This document shows, piece by piece, positions 22,342 to 33,634 of a stretch of 64,000 nt of DNA. Numbering within the stretch: position 1 is the first letter of the stretch; each line of letters starts with the position of its first letter. The DNA lies in NCBI GenBank assembly GCA_021464245.1, contig JADCRB010000075.1, positions 2,787,555 through 2,851,554 on the forward strand. Reading direction: 5' to 3'. The DNA comes from Carallia brachiata. Taxonomy: Eukaryota; Streptophyta; Magnoliopsida; Malpighiales; Rhizophoraceae. The translations under genes and the position numbers were made by a program. The notes beneath the pieces were generated by a model. The model was given only the letters and a program-made list of their open reading frames with translations. It made no database searches and had not been told where the DNA came from.

Positions 22342-22726
22342 TTAGATTGATAATTTCATAGAAGTTTGCTTAAAGTTTCTTTTTTTGTTATTTATTAAGT
22401 TGTATCTCAGTTGAATTATCTTATCTTTTGTTTTTTTTAATGTATATCGAACATTTTTAGTGTTAACATGATCAAATATTAGTTTTGTCTTCAATATGTC
22501 ATTAACCTTCGAATTTTTCGTGATTAATCCCCATAACAATAAGAAAAAAAATGGAAGATCAATTGTTGCTCTCGTCAACATCCACAAACCCTTAAAAGAA
22601 ATAAAAAAACCTTTTCCTTAAAAGAAATAGAGACGATTTCCAAAATTATAACAGAAGGGAAGTTTGGAACACCTTCATTTCATTTGGGAGAACTTTCAAC
22701 TAGTTTTTGATGCCACTCTGGTTAAG
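22342..22726. other. 3' flank of MBOAT copy A
   Basis: Non-coding, and paralogous to 33080-33630 and 58960-59300. B carries extra MITE-like insertions here. Confidence 0.6.
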
Positions 22727-22983
22727 AACCTAAAATTTCATTATTCAGTTTTGATGATTATAAAATATTAAGAATTGTTACTGTGTTTATTTAACTATAA
22801 AGTTAAAGATTTTTAATCAAACAAATAAATTAGAATAGAAGCAATGCAAATATAAGAAAACTAGTGATATTGATTTTATTCAGTGCAAGTGTTATCTAAT
22901 ACAGCCAATTTTCAGAGGCTCGTTTGTTGACATAAAGATGAATTAGCTAATGAGCCATATATGATTAAAAAGTTAGAAGTTTC

Positions 22984-24692
22984 GGTACACTACTAAACGA
23001 AAAGCCAAGACCAATTGCTTTGAGACGCCCAGAGAGAATTTTTTCTAATGTCAACTCCGTTTCATAGGATATGATGTTAAAGAGGAATAGGATGTTAAGA
23101 GCAAAGGCTATAAAAACTTTAGAAGTTGGCAGAATGCTAGGACTGGAGATAGTTGGCGATGTGGAAGGGGTTATAAAAAATCTGATGGATATGGATGAGG
23201 ATAGGGAATAGTATTCTTTTTGTTATGATTATAACTAGACATGTCAAATGGGTTGTGTCGTGTTCGGCAGGACCTAATTTTTTTTGAAACTCACTTATTT
23301 TGTGTTGTACCTTAGTGCAGCTCATTTGTCTTTTGTTTCGTGCTGTACCGTACTTAAAAATTTAGATAATGAGCCCAGCAAAACCCATAAGCCCAAGCAC
23401 TATGGGCTTGTGTTGTCCTGTGCTTGGGCCACTTACCGTGCTGTGTTTGACTCACTCATCGTGCAGTAATTGAGCCGCTCATTTTATCGTATCTAAGTCA
23501 TTAATCGTGCATAAATTGTAATATATTTAGATGATTGATCATATTTAAATCGAGTTGCGCTTATATAATTTATCGTTTTTAAATAGTATCATGTATTTTT
23601 ATAAATAAATAAATATAAAATTTAAGTGAAACATCAAAAAATATTATTTTTTATTAAATATTTAAACTTAAGATTTAAAATAACGAATTATAAAAGAGAA
23701 ATATTAAATTTTAATCAAAAAAATACAAACAAAATATTATATATCACATATAATTTTTTGTTAAAATTTAAATAAATATATATCATATAAATAGTCTCTA
23801 ACTTTTGTCATTCATAATTTATGAAAAAGATAAATAAAAAAATTTATGAAATAGTGATATATTATGTTCTGTTAAATAAAAAATAAAAATAAAGAAAATA
23901 TATAAACCAGTACACTTAACTTAGTGAAAGATGTTGGTACTTTTATTCTCTTAAATCATAGTTCAAAACTTGTTGTCTATACTTCTCATTTTAATTTTAA
24001 ACTCATTTTTAAAAAAATTTATATTTGGCTCATTTATGAGTCAAGCTCAAGCTCAGGTCGTTCTTGGGTTTGGGTCGTGCCTGGTCTGGCCCATGAGTCT
24101 AAAAATATAAGTCCAGTCTAAGTTCTAATATTAATTGTGTATAACCCGAACCCGACACTGTATAACATGGGCCGTGCTTAGTATGGCCCACGCTGAACTG
24201 AGCCGAGCCGGCCGACGGGCCATTCGGCCCAATTGACATGTCTAATTATAGCAATGTAGGGTGCTATGTGATGAATGGGTATTGCGTTCATAATACTTTT
24301 TACTTGGCGCGTGAATTACAGACATAAGTGGGTGGGTGATTGGAGGTGTTGGGTTGACTTTTGTGGTCATTTGTTATGGTTTGTGCCTAACTCAATTATC
24401 TATTTTTATTTGTTTCCTGTGACGGTTGATGGGCAGTTCTTGTGGAATGGGGGGTTTGGTGTGTGGTTTAGGTGGTCCACAGCAGTGGTATGAGGTCTGT
24501 TGTGAATCTAGTTTTTTTGTAAGTCTAGTTTGGGATTGTGACTATTTGGCAATCCTGCTCATCACAGATGGGGTGGTGTGAGTTGCTCAGTTGGTGTATT
24601 GGGCAGTTTGTATTTGTTTTTGGGAGCACTTTTTCAGGGTCATTTATATGAAAGGATTCCATTAATAAAAACCTTCATGCTGTTAAAAAAAA
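22984..24692 (+). mobile_element. LINE fragment with poly(A) tail and 17-bp target duplication
   Basis: The 17-bp AAAAAGTTAGAAGTTTC occurs at 22967-22983 and again at 24693-24709, the second preceded by an A run. Unit B has this site uninterrupted (around 33868). The 5' part encodes a short stretch (about 23099-23209) reading AKAIKTLEVGRMLGLEIVGD, which resembles linker sequence of plant LINE ORFs. The 3' end is TTAATAAAAACC...(A)n. A hAT element sits inside it, leaving 22984-23235 and 24253-24692 as LINE sequence. It is 5'-truncated or internally deleted and has no reverse transcriptase. Confidence 0.75.
23236..24244. mobile_element. Non-autonomous hAT-type element nested in the LINE
   Basis: The terminal inverted repeats TAGACATGTCAAATGGG and TAGACATGTCAATTGGG match at 16 of 17 positions. 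The flanking 8-bp sequences are ATTATAAC (23228-23235) and ATTATAGC (24245-24252), 7 of 8 identical. Both ends carry GGGC/GCCC-rich subterminal sequence around an AT-rich centre. There is no transposase ORF; length is 1,009 bp. Confidence 0.85.
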
Positions 24693-26651
24693 AAAAAGTT
24701 AGAAGTTTCTAATTTCCAACACCATTAGAATCATAGCTATTAGAGTTATGTATAGCAAGTTATAACCAAAAAAGTAATGAAGACTCAAACTGCGATCACA
24801 CACTATGTGGGAACATTTCCAGAAAATGTTGTAGACTACTCATAATGAATCACGTGCCAAACTATACATTGTTGGAAAGCTTTTTGAGTTTATTTGCAAA
24901 CACATAATTTTCACATTAATTAGAATTGTGTGGATGAAATTATGGGCAATAAAAGAGCATGTACAAGCTATCAAAGACATTCTAGATGAGTCAACTTCTA
25001 GAAGTTGTAACGTTTAGATGAAACAAAATTATGTGGCATGATAGATATGGTTAGAAAGTTAATTGAATGTAGTTTTCAAATCAATTAAAAATTACATTAA
25101 CAGAATATTCCTATAGAATGCTATGGAGTAGAAATTGAAGACTGCACAAGCTATCAATATATAGTAATTTAGTCAAATTTTAGAGATCACTACGAACAGT
25201 TGGAGATGATTCATATGACAAATTTTATAGGATGGAAAAATAATTCTGTCTAATTTCCAAATCCTCAATAATCATCTTAATTGGATACTTGTAGAGAAAG
25301 TTATGCTCTATCAACTACAAGGTATTTAATCTGTTAAGGCTGATAGGAACAGTCAACTTTTAGAGATGATTGCGAACAAATGAGAAAGAATTAGCTGTTA
25401 AAATTTATATGCATTCAAAGATAATTATATTTAGTTTTCAAATTGACAAGAATCACGTCAAAGAAGATATTGCAAAAAAAAAAAACTGAAGGGTGTACAA
25501 TTTGTTATGTCTGCGATATCATTTAACGCTTAGAAGGCACTATGGCTAGTTGAAGTGGAATCATGTAATGATCTATACATGGATGGAAAGCTCTAGATGT
25601 CTATTTTCGACGCAATAATTAGGACACGATTTAGAGTTATATACAGAGAGTTATAAATGATTTTTTGAAGAGTTGTTAAATTTGTCAATGTTGTCATCAA
25701 CATTCAAAATCACAATTTTGGGGATTTATTGACTGTAAAATCAATCCTCATTAATGCATTTTTGCAGCCCCTATACCTTACTTCACTTATAGATAAATGC
25801 CTCTACCAATACTCCATTCATCCTTGTCCATTCCTCTCATTCTCTCTCAATTCCTCTCAAGCTTTCTTTGTGTATATAATGTAAGCTTTATTATTTCTGT
25901 GTATTGAGTGTTAGAAAAAAAGAGAGAGAGAGGCAGATAGGAGAGCAAGCTTTGTTGTGTGATCTTTGTAAGAGAAAGTGAAGCCATAAGTGAGGAGAGA
26001 AAAGGAGAAAGTGATTTGAGTGAGAAATCTATTCTTCTTTGCAATAAAGCTTGGTGAAACTTTATAAAGTCATAGACCTCTATGCAAGTGAGGTTAAGTG
26101 ACTATCAAGTGATTGTGAGAAATATCAAATGACCTTTGAATTGTAGAGGAAGAGAGCCAGTGTGCTCTTATATGGTGTTTGTTAGGTGACCTAAGAGTTG
26201 TAAGAGTTTAATTTTCACATGTGAAGAAAATTGATAATGGATTGTAGGAATTTGCAAGGGTAATCTTAAGGAGTGGACGTAGGCTTGGGAATAAGTCGAA
26301 TCACCATAAATCTAAATCTTTTGTGTTGATCTTTCTATCCCTTAAACTCATTTATTATCATTCATCAATAGTCACGTTATACTTATTATTTATCTTTTAC
26401 TTGTCCATTGTTATTGATCATTATGACACAAGTTATTTATATTGTATCAAGTTATTCCTTGCACTCCCCACTTACGCACAAATTAGTTTTGATTTAGGTT
26501 TTGCGTTTTGATGTTTTTCCTTTCACATGCACGTCATTTTCATCATATATATTACGCGTATTTTTTATTTGTTCAAGTGTCATGATTTAGATACGAATTT
26601 TTGTGTTACCCAATTCATCTTATTTTGAATAATTTCGAGACCAACAACTCC

Positions 26652-26889
26652 TTCCTGTAGACATGTGCCTGTAGACATGTATGAAGTGGCGCTTCCAAAA
26701 GGGGAGGTGACATAGTTGTGGTCGCTGTTCTTCCTTGTATACTTTGGTTTTTTAATTCTTGATCATTATTTATATTTTTTATTTCCATATGTCATTAAAA
26801 AAAAAAAACAGAAGCTTGGAAGTGTTGCGACCCAATTAGCCATGCCAGATTCGAAAATGTGGTATTAATATAAAACGTAGCCAAAGAAG
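26652..26889. other. Unit A tail, shared with unit D
   Basis: Paralogous to about 59310-59545 in D (CTTCCTTGTATACTTTGG and following). It contains a short tandem TGTAGACATGT duplication at 26656-26680 and an A run. No gene. Confidence 0.6.
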
Positions 26890-27424
26890 TAGAAGTATTA
26901 AAAAGTGACTCAATCCAACAATTTGATCCAAATCCGTACAAAAAAAAAGGGCAAGGAACTTGATTTGTTAACCCAAACTAAAAAATGACCCGAACTTGAA
27001 AATGACCTTTAAAATTTAAGTTAGATTGGATTGGATTCGAGTCACCCGTTAGGATAAAAAAAAGATAAAAAAATAAAAGGTTTCTTTACTTTTTGGCTTG
27101 TCTTCTCTCTACCAAAATTTAGCTAGTACCTTGTTTGTGAAATATAAATATATGTGATAAAAAAAAAAACTAAACATAAGCATTTAGTGCATTATACTAT
27201 ACGACTGAATTTTAAATTTAATTAAAATATTTTACTTTTGTGAAAAGTGATTTAAAAAAATAATGACTCGGTTTGAATTCAACCTAAATCTAATCCAAAT
27301 CCAAAAAGACCCAATCGAACCCAAATTAAATATAATGTGATCTGAAAATAATTCAACTCAAAATATTCCGAACAAAATACAACTCAACCCGAATTCGACT
27401 TAACGCGATTTTTTGACACATCTA
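26890..27424. mobile_element. Non-autonomous hAT-type element, 535 bp
   Basis: Unit B and D paralogues read CAAAGAAGG(C)-type sequence uninterrupted (35022 and 59557). In A the 8-bp CAAAGAAG (26882-26889) is followed by an insertion ending before CATAGAAG (27425-27432). The ends TAGAAGTATTAAAAAG and TAGATGTGTCAAAAAA are inverted repeats matching at 12 of 16 positions. The interior is rich in GACCC/GGGTT-type motifs. No ORF. Confidence 0.8.
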
Positions 27425-27432
27425 CATAGAAG

Positions 27433-28460
27433 GCATCCTTAATTAGTAGCCTGATTTGTTTAATAATAGTGGGCATTAAAATATAAGAGGCTCACGTTAC
27501 GTGAAAAATTATTAAATATTATTTATCAAGGACTGGTTGTATAAAAATAATAGTTCGTATATGTGTATATTATTGTTTATTAAAAGAAAGTGTTGTGGGG
27601 TTACAACGTACAACTAAGAAGTCGTCTTCTTGCCGACAAGGAAGCAAAATTTGAGGCTCTCGCACATTCTCTCCGATTAATGACAGCCAACTTGGTGAAA
27701 TTTTCAACTAGAAAAACGGCCAACCGGTAAATAAACAACGAAAATCTGATTGGACTTTGATAGTGGCAAAGGAACCTTTAGAAATGTAGGGGCAATTGCC
27801 CCTACTAGAAGAAAAAAAAAAAGCATGATAAAACTTAAGTTTACTCATTATTTTTTAAAAAATTTATACTTTGTCTCTATTAAATTTGTGGTTCCCATTG
27901 AAAAGAAAATAAATATAATAGAAATTGAATGCACAAAAGCCTGAGTTTTAGAGTAGCTTCTCCAAATCAAATCCAAATCCATAAGCTTCCTTGTTACTAT
28001 ATTGGTTGTTTGAAATTGTTTGCTTTTTGTGCTTCATGCTTTAGTTATAATTTTAAGACCAAAAATTTGTTTCATGAAAGATACCTTGAATTAATTTGAA
28101 ATCAATGACTGATGTTTATATTTTCTTTTTATCTGGTGAGATTAGTTATATGCTTTTGTCATTAGAATTATTTAGTATAGCTAGTCATATATCATTTATT
28201 TGTACTTTTCACAACTATCTAATAAAAAAATAAATTTTTAATAATTATAATATAATTTTTTTAATTATTATTTCATAAATTACTGTCTGCCCTCACTGAC
28301 TCTAATTCCTAGGTCTGCCAACGGACTTGGACACATAGACACGTTGATAGAACTATATTATTTTTACACATTATCAATAGGTTTTTTTTCTTTTTTGTAT
28401 GTCATAAATTTGTATAAATCTCTACACATTTATTTTTTTAAGAAAAAAATTATATATTCA
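27433..28460. other. Tail of unit A
   Basis: Paralogous to 35025-36260 in B and partly to 59560-59840 in D. It contains the short palindrome GGGGCAATTGCCCC at 27790-27803, one mismatch from its B counterpart near 35390. No gene is supported. Confidence 0.6.
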
Positions 28461-29055
28461 TTGACGTTCTATTTTAGGTGAAATCTTGTGGTTCAAGAAT
28501 CGGGGCAGTGTAGGGGCAAATCGAATTGCTCAAATGTCAAGTGTTTTTAAACTGGAAAATATATTGGAAAAATGTTTTTAACCATACATAAAGTTATCTA
28601 GACAGTATCCAAATTGTAACAATTAGTATTTTTTATCTAACTATAATGACAAAATATGAAACGAAAAAATATCACTAATTTTTTTGGATTACATTTTTTT
28701 TTTTGTGGTTACACAAAATATATTAATAGTTATAATTTGAATAATATCTGGATAATTTTTTGCTTGGCTATGTAATGGAGTTCAAATGTATTAATCTCTG
28801 CCTAATTATATGGAACTCAAAGACGGTTTCCAATTGCATCCCAGAGGAAGAAGATGGGAAGTACCCATGGGCCATGACTCAATAAGGTTAAAAGAATGAG
28901 ATCCCAACTGTCTGTCAAAAATTGTGCCCTAAATATCTAATGGCGATACCCAGTTTGACATCTACCGTTTTTTCCCCAAAGAAGGCTGCCGCCAACCAGC
29001 AAATATTACTTCAACTAATAACCATGTAATTAAATGTTAATCTTCCCCAGCACAC

Positions 29056-31283
29056 CTTTTTTTTTTTTTTTTGGTTAACAGCAAAAACCATCAGGTTTGG
29101 TGTAACTAGTTTTTATATCCGCACTACGCACGATTTTACATCAATTTTAACTTATATTAAATAAAATGTTGCATAAATATTTAAAATATCTTTCAACACA
29201 AGCATGAACAATTAATAGCACATACTATATTTATTCTCAAACGACAAATTTTTTTTTTATAAAAACCCACCTCTTTACAATCAATATATTGGACTATGTT
29301 AAGGGAGTATCATATTACACGAAGATAGAAATCTTTTATTAGTCTATGTGTTAACAGGACATAATTTTACACAAAAACCTCCTCTATTGCAGCATCTGCG
29401 CATAGAAAGCGGTTTCAAGTCATCTATCAAAGTAATTCAGTCCTTATCTCTAGATTCCACAGGGTTGCCGCAACAAAATTCACACTAGCCGGATCAGCAC
29501 GTTCCTCATATATAATTTCAATTTCTTATGTTCTATGAATTATACAGGTCTCACAGCATTTGCGCGACCAAATTGTTGCAAAGATAAATACATGAGTAAT
29601 ACAAATGAGAATAGGTTCATATGTATATTCGAAAGGCAAATTTACGTTCTATGTGTGTTCAACTAAAAGGTCCAAAACAATCATTCTAATGGAAATTGTT
29701 CCCAGACACCCATCCTAATAGAAATTGTTGGTTATATTTAGGGAAAAAAAATTCATAATATCAGTGTCAACTAATAAGCATCTCGATAGTAAAACAAATA
29801 GCAAAACTTAATAAAAGGAAGAAAAAATAAATAAGCAAAAAAAAAAAGAAAAACTCCAAAAAAAAGACTTTAAAGCATACGACATAGAACTTCTTAGTTC
29901 GCTCGAGTATTAGACGGCCGTCCTCAAGTTTTGTGCTCTTGGAGTGCTAACCAGGCATAATAAAATGTCTCGGCGTTCAAATATTATCATATACATGATG
30001 AAGGCCTTTTATCTCCTCCCAACCCTTCATCTTCTTTATAACTACGTAATATTCTAGTAATGGAAGTAGGATTTACGAGGCAATAAATATAACAAAAAGA
30101 AGGAAAGTATAGCCTATCAAGGGAAATAAATATTTGCTTCCTCTAATTGTATCAAGAAATAAGGAAAGGTTTTGTAGTTATCGGGCTTTTAAACTTCTAA
30201 AATTATCAGTTTTAATCCATTAAACTCTCCCACCATGTGATTATTTAAAAGGCAATTAGCAAAAAGAAGGAAAGTATTGAGGTAAATAAAAAAAAAAAAA
30301 GAAGGAAAGTATAGCTTGGCACTAAATAAATATTTGCAACCCACCAATTATCCTGAGAAATAAGGAAAGTTTTTGTAAATAGAAGGCTTTTGAACTTCTA
30401 AAATTATGAGTTTATTGGTTAAATCTCTTCGTCTTCCTCAATGTGATCGTCAACAATTATCTCAAGAGGAGGTATATTCAAGAAGGACTAGGCTAAGTAT
30501 ACCTAGCGAGTATCGAGCAATAATATATTATTTTTTTTAAATTAAAATTAAAATTTAAATAAGTGTTATTTCAAAAGATAAAATGTAGATATCATATGAG
30601 ATTTTTTTTAAAAAATAATTTTTTTAGCAGTGAAAAAAAATTATTTTAGTAAGTGTGTATATTTTTAATATTTAAAGATAGATAGATTGGCATCGCAAAA
30701 CAGATCCGAGGAAAAAGAAAAACAATTTAACAAGTCAAGAAACTACCGAGGAATTCCATATTTTCAAATTTCATCAGAAGTTTATGTATAAGGGCAATGC
30801 CAGTTGTCTTGTCGAACATACTTAGGGTTGACGTTGCTAAAAAATTGATCTCCCTAATCTTGATCTCCCTTTTAAAAGCTTGCAGCAAGATGACAGCACG
30901 ATGTAATGGTGGCGGAGTTTAAGGATGTAAATGTGATCACGCAAAATATAAAAAAGGTAAATTACCGTTCTGTTGAGCTAGTTTCTAAGCAAACGCCATA
31001 TATTTAGGATGGAAGGAACTACCGAACACATGGCAATGGCATTTCATTTACTGACTAGAAGACTGAATGCGTATCATGAGTTACGGATTATTCCATTAAT
31101 TTATCAGTTTGGAATCTGTTGAGTTTATGTCAGTCAAATTTATTCCTCGGGAAACATTTTTGATTGTCAGAGACACTTCTGGACCACGTTCCGATTGAAT
31201 CATTGAAGATTTGAATATCTCCGTATACGGTTTTTATTTGAACAAATCAAAGACCATTTGCCATTGAAAAGGAATTGTTGTAA
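29056..31283. other. Unit B upstream region, no gene
   Basis: The stretch holds the B-specific insertion (29060-29430), blocks shared with A and C (29570-30480, 30690-30870), and a MITE-family copy at about 30490-30670 that is also in C. No coding sequence is supported. Confidence 0.6.
30490..30670. repeat. AT-rich MITE-family copy shared by units B and C
   Basis: The sequence reads AAATTAAAATTTAAATAAGT...GATATCATATGAGATTTT and recurs at about 43345-43525 in C, and as the reverse complement inside 49257-49543. Unit A lacks it between the same flanks (20150-20170). Confidence 0.55.
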
Positions 31284-31292
31284 TTGTTGATT

Positions 31293-31524
31293 GGGAAAAT
31301 GTTTATGGGTAAATAATTTTTTTTTATTGTTTTTATATTTAATTTTTTTGTATAATTATAAGGATATTTTGTGTAATTATAATGATAAAAAGTGATTTAA
31401 AAAGTATTATTATTTCTTTATTATATATTTTTTGTTTATAATTATATAAAAAATATTCATAATTATATAAAAAAAATACATATAAATATAGTAAAAAAAA
31501 TTATTTGAACATGTACTGGAGGCT
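31293..31524. mobile_element. Foldback MITE, 232 bp, 9-bp target duplication
   Basis: TTGTTGATT is duplicated exactly (31284-31292 and 31525-31533). Units A (21016) and C (44838) have the uninterrupted GTTGATTTTCGT. The two halves are imperfect complements (AAATAATTTTTTTTA...TATAATTAT). A 9-bp duplication suggests Mutator-like mobilisation. It lies about 260 bp upstream of the intact MBOAT start. Confidence 0.8.
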
Positions 31525-31783
31525 TTGTTGATTTTCGTCCCCTGTAATAAGAGAAGAACGGCAGGTACGTACGTCCTGCCTATTATATTTGCCACTCCAT
31601 CCTGCCTATTGAACAGGAGAGGGCCCTTGACTACCACACCCAAATCAGAACGAGAACGGATAGGGAGTCGCAGGCTTATTTTTTCCTCCCTCATCAAGTA
31701 GGTCTCCTGTGGCTACCTACCCTTTCTGAGTCATAATATACACCAAAAGTACACCCTTAACATAGAGAGAGAGAGAAAGAGAG

Positions 31784-32842
31784 ATGGAGGCCAAAGGGGT
31801 GGAGGATGAGCTCAAGAACTTCATCAAGGTGTGGACTATGGCCACAGCAGCCCTATGTTATTGTTACTACATAGCAGCAAGAATCCCAAGAGGCATTCCA
31901 AGGCTTCTCTCCCTCCTTCCTGTATTCTACCTCTTCATCATCCTTCCCTTGGATCTCACCTTCCTCCATTTTACTGGCCCTACTTCATTCTTCCTTGTTT
32001 GGCTAGCAACTTTCCGGCTCCTCCTTTTCTCCTTTGATCAAGGCCCCTTAATATCACCATCCCCACCAAATGTTCTCCATTTCATCTCCTTGGCTTGTCT
32101 TCCAATAAATCTCAAACAAAACCACTCAAAAACAAAAACCAACCATATTCATGAAAAGCCACTAGAGTTATTCTCGGCTAAGCCTGCTTTATTGGCAATC
32201 AAAGCAGCTCTTCTTGTTACAATCTTTCATAGCTATAACTATAAACAATATATGCACCCCAATGTGGTGTTGGTTCTATATTGCTTGCATGTTTATCTTC
32301 AGGTTGAAATAGTGCTAGCCATATGTGCAGCCTCGGCTCGAGCCCTTTTCCGATCCGAGCTCGAGCCACAGTTCAACTACCCTTATCTAGCCACATCAGT
32401 ACAAAACTTTTGGGGCCACAGGTGGAACCTCGTGGTCGGCAGTATCCTACGCTCGACTATATATTATCCCATGCGGCAAATCTCAACGGCTGTGATTGGC
32501 CCCAAGTGGGCCTCATTGCCAAGTGTAGTCGCAACGTTTGTTGTCTCTGGTCTAATGCACGAGATTATATATATTTACTTGACGCGCGTGAGTCCCACGT
32601 GGGAGGTGACGTGGTTTTTTGTGCTGCAGGGGGTTACCGTGGCCATGGAGATAGTGTCTAAAAAGACGGTGGCTCACAGATGGCAACTGCACCCAGTAGT
32701 TTCTGGTCCATTGACACTTATTTTCTTGGCCACAACTGGGGTCTGGCTATTTTTCCCACAGCTAGTCAACAATGGTGCGTATGATAAAGTTACAGCTGAG
32801 TACTCAACTTTGGCCAATTTTGTAAGAGACAAACTTTTTTGA
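31784..32842 (+). CDS. MBOAT-family wax synthase / acyl-CoA:sterol acyltransferase-like, intact copy B
   Basis: A 352-aa single-exon protein of the plant wax-synthase/ASAT branch of membrane-bound O-acyltransferases. These move an acyl group from acyl-CoA to a long-chain alcohol or sterol at the ER membrane; the substrate here is unknown. About eight hydrophobic segments are visible (for example near 13-31, 42-60, 66-83, 131-150, 159-185, 243-265, 272-291, 303-325). Family motifs are QNFWGHRWN (207-215) and VVSGLMHE (253-260) with the invariant candidate His259, plus WLFFPQ near the C-terminus. Length is typical of the family. The start is the ATG after a GA-rich leader, shared by all copies. 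It is the only intact member of the array; copies A and D are frameshifted. A foldback MITE lies upstream. Confidence 0.92.
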   Translation: MEAKGVEDELKNFIKVWTMATAALCYCYYIAARIPRGIPRLLSLLPVFYLFIILPLDLTFLHFTGPTSFFLVWLATFRLLLFSFDQGPLISPSPPNVLHFISLACLPINLKQNHSKTKTNHIHEKPLELFSAKPALLAIKAALLVTIFHSYNYKQYMHPNVVLVLYCLHVYLQVEIVLAICAASARALFRSELEPQFNYPYLATSVQNFWGHRWNLVVGSILRSTIYYPMRQISTAVIGPKWASLPSVVATFVVSGLMHEIIYIYLTRVSPTWEVTWFFVLQGVTVAMEIVSKKTVAHRWQLHPVVSGPLTLIFLATTGVWLFFPQLVNNGAYDKVTAEYSTLANFVRDKLF

Positions 32843-33634
32843 TCGATAATTTTCCGGAGGTTTTTAATTGGATTCACATTATTTGGTGAATTTAATTTAT
32901 TTATAATTTTATATCATATAATAAGTAATATTTATTTAAATAAAAAAATAAAAGATAAATTTATATAATGTTAAATTATGAATAAATTTTTTTTTAAAAA
33001 AAAGTGAAATTAACAAAATATCAGTTGAATATCAGTTGAATCTCATTTGTGTGGTGTTAGATTTGGTCTACTTGAGATTTCTTAAAGTTTCACTTTTAGT
33101 TATTTATTATGTTGTATCTCAGTTAAATTATCTGTTTTTTTTTTAAATGTATTTCGACCACTTTTAGTGTTAAAATGGTCAAATATTAGTTTTGTCTTCA
33201 AGATATGCCATTTAACTTTGAATTTTTCGTGACTAATTCCCTTAACAGTAGGGAAAAAAACTGGAAAATCAATTGTTGCTCTCGTCAATATTCACAAACC
33301 CTTCAATTAAGGGTATTTTTAATTTGACTTCTATTTTTTGATAAGTATAACTTACTCATAATTTTATACTGTAAAATTAGTGTGATCCACTTAAAATAAA
33401 AATAATAAAAAAATAATTTTGTATGATATATAATAATAAATGTATTTTACTCATAAAAAAAAAAAAAAAATTAGCAAGCACTTTCATTAAGAAAGAAAAA
33501 ACCTTTTCCTCAATCATATAGAATCTAGAGACGATTTTCGAAATTATAACACAGGCAAAGCTTGGAACACGGCTCATTTCATCATTTGGGAGAACCCTTC
33601 AGCTGGCTTGATGCTAGTCTTGTTGAAATCCTAA
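32843..33634. other. 3' flank of MBOAT copy B with MITE-like inserts
   Basis: Paralogous to 22342-22726, with two added AT-rich segments (about 32880-32995 and 33300-33475) that resemble the repeats at 18157-18490. No gene. Confidence 0.55.

Larger units (their letters stand above)
22727..26651. mobile_element. LTR-like block (probable solo LTR) shared by units A and B, with nested insertions
   Basis: Relative to unit D, where the flanks are continuous near 59310, A carries a long insertion running from about TGGTTAAGAACC (22727) to GAGACCAACA (26651). It starts TG and ends CA, with a possible 4-bp ACTC repeat on both sides. The segment around 26258-26305 (GGAGTGGACGTAGGCTTGGG and following) resembles the 3' part of plant LTRs. 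Its left part matches 33635-34985 in B. The LINE at 22984-24692 interrupts it. I see no internal coding region, so a solo LTR is my reading; the family is not identified. Confidence 0.5.
15824..28460. repeat. Segmental duplication unit A (with MBOAT copy A)
   Basis: Unit A shares ordered blocks with B, C and D. Examples are 15824-16535 with 49122-50232; 16297-16530 with 28461-28925; 17985-18110 with 28955-29055 and 50598-50700; 18560-18930 with 29570-29945 and 42560-42830; 20040-20160 with 30357-30480 and 43200-43325; and 20740-21110 with 31005-31600 and 44560-44935. Its tail (27440-28450) matches 35020-36260. It is interrupted by several transposons listed separately. Its left end lies in the EDM2 3' UTR, suggesting this is the original location. 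Confidence 0.85.

Noticed and set aside
32323..32661. 112-codon ORF inside MBOAT copy B (and its counterpart at 21909-22160)
   Set aside because: Out-of-frame shadow of the conserved acyltransferase frame.
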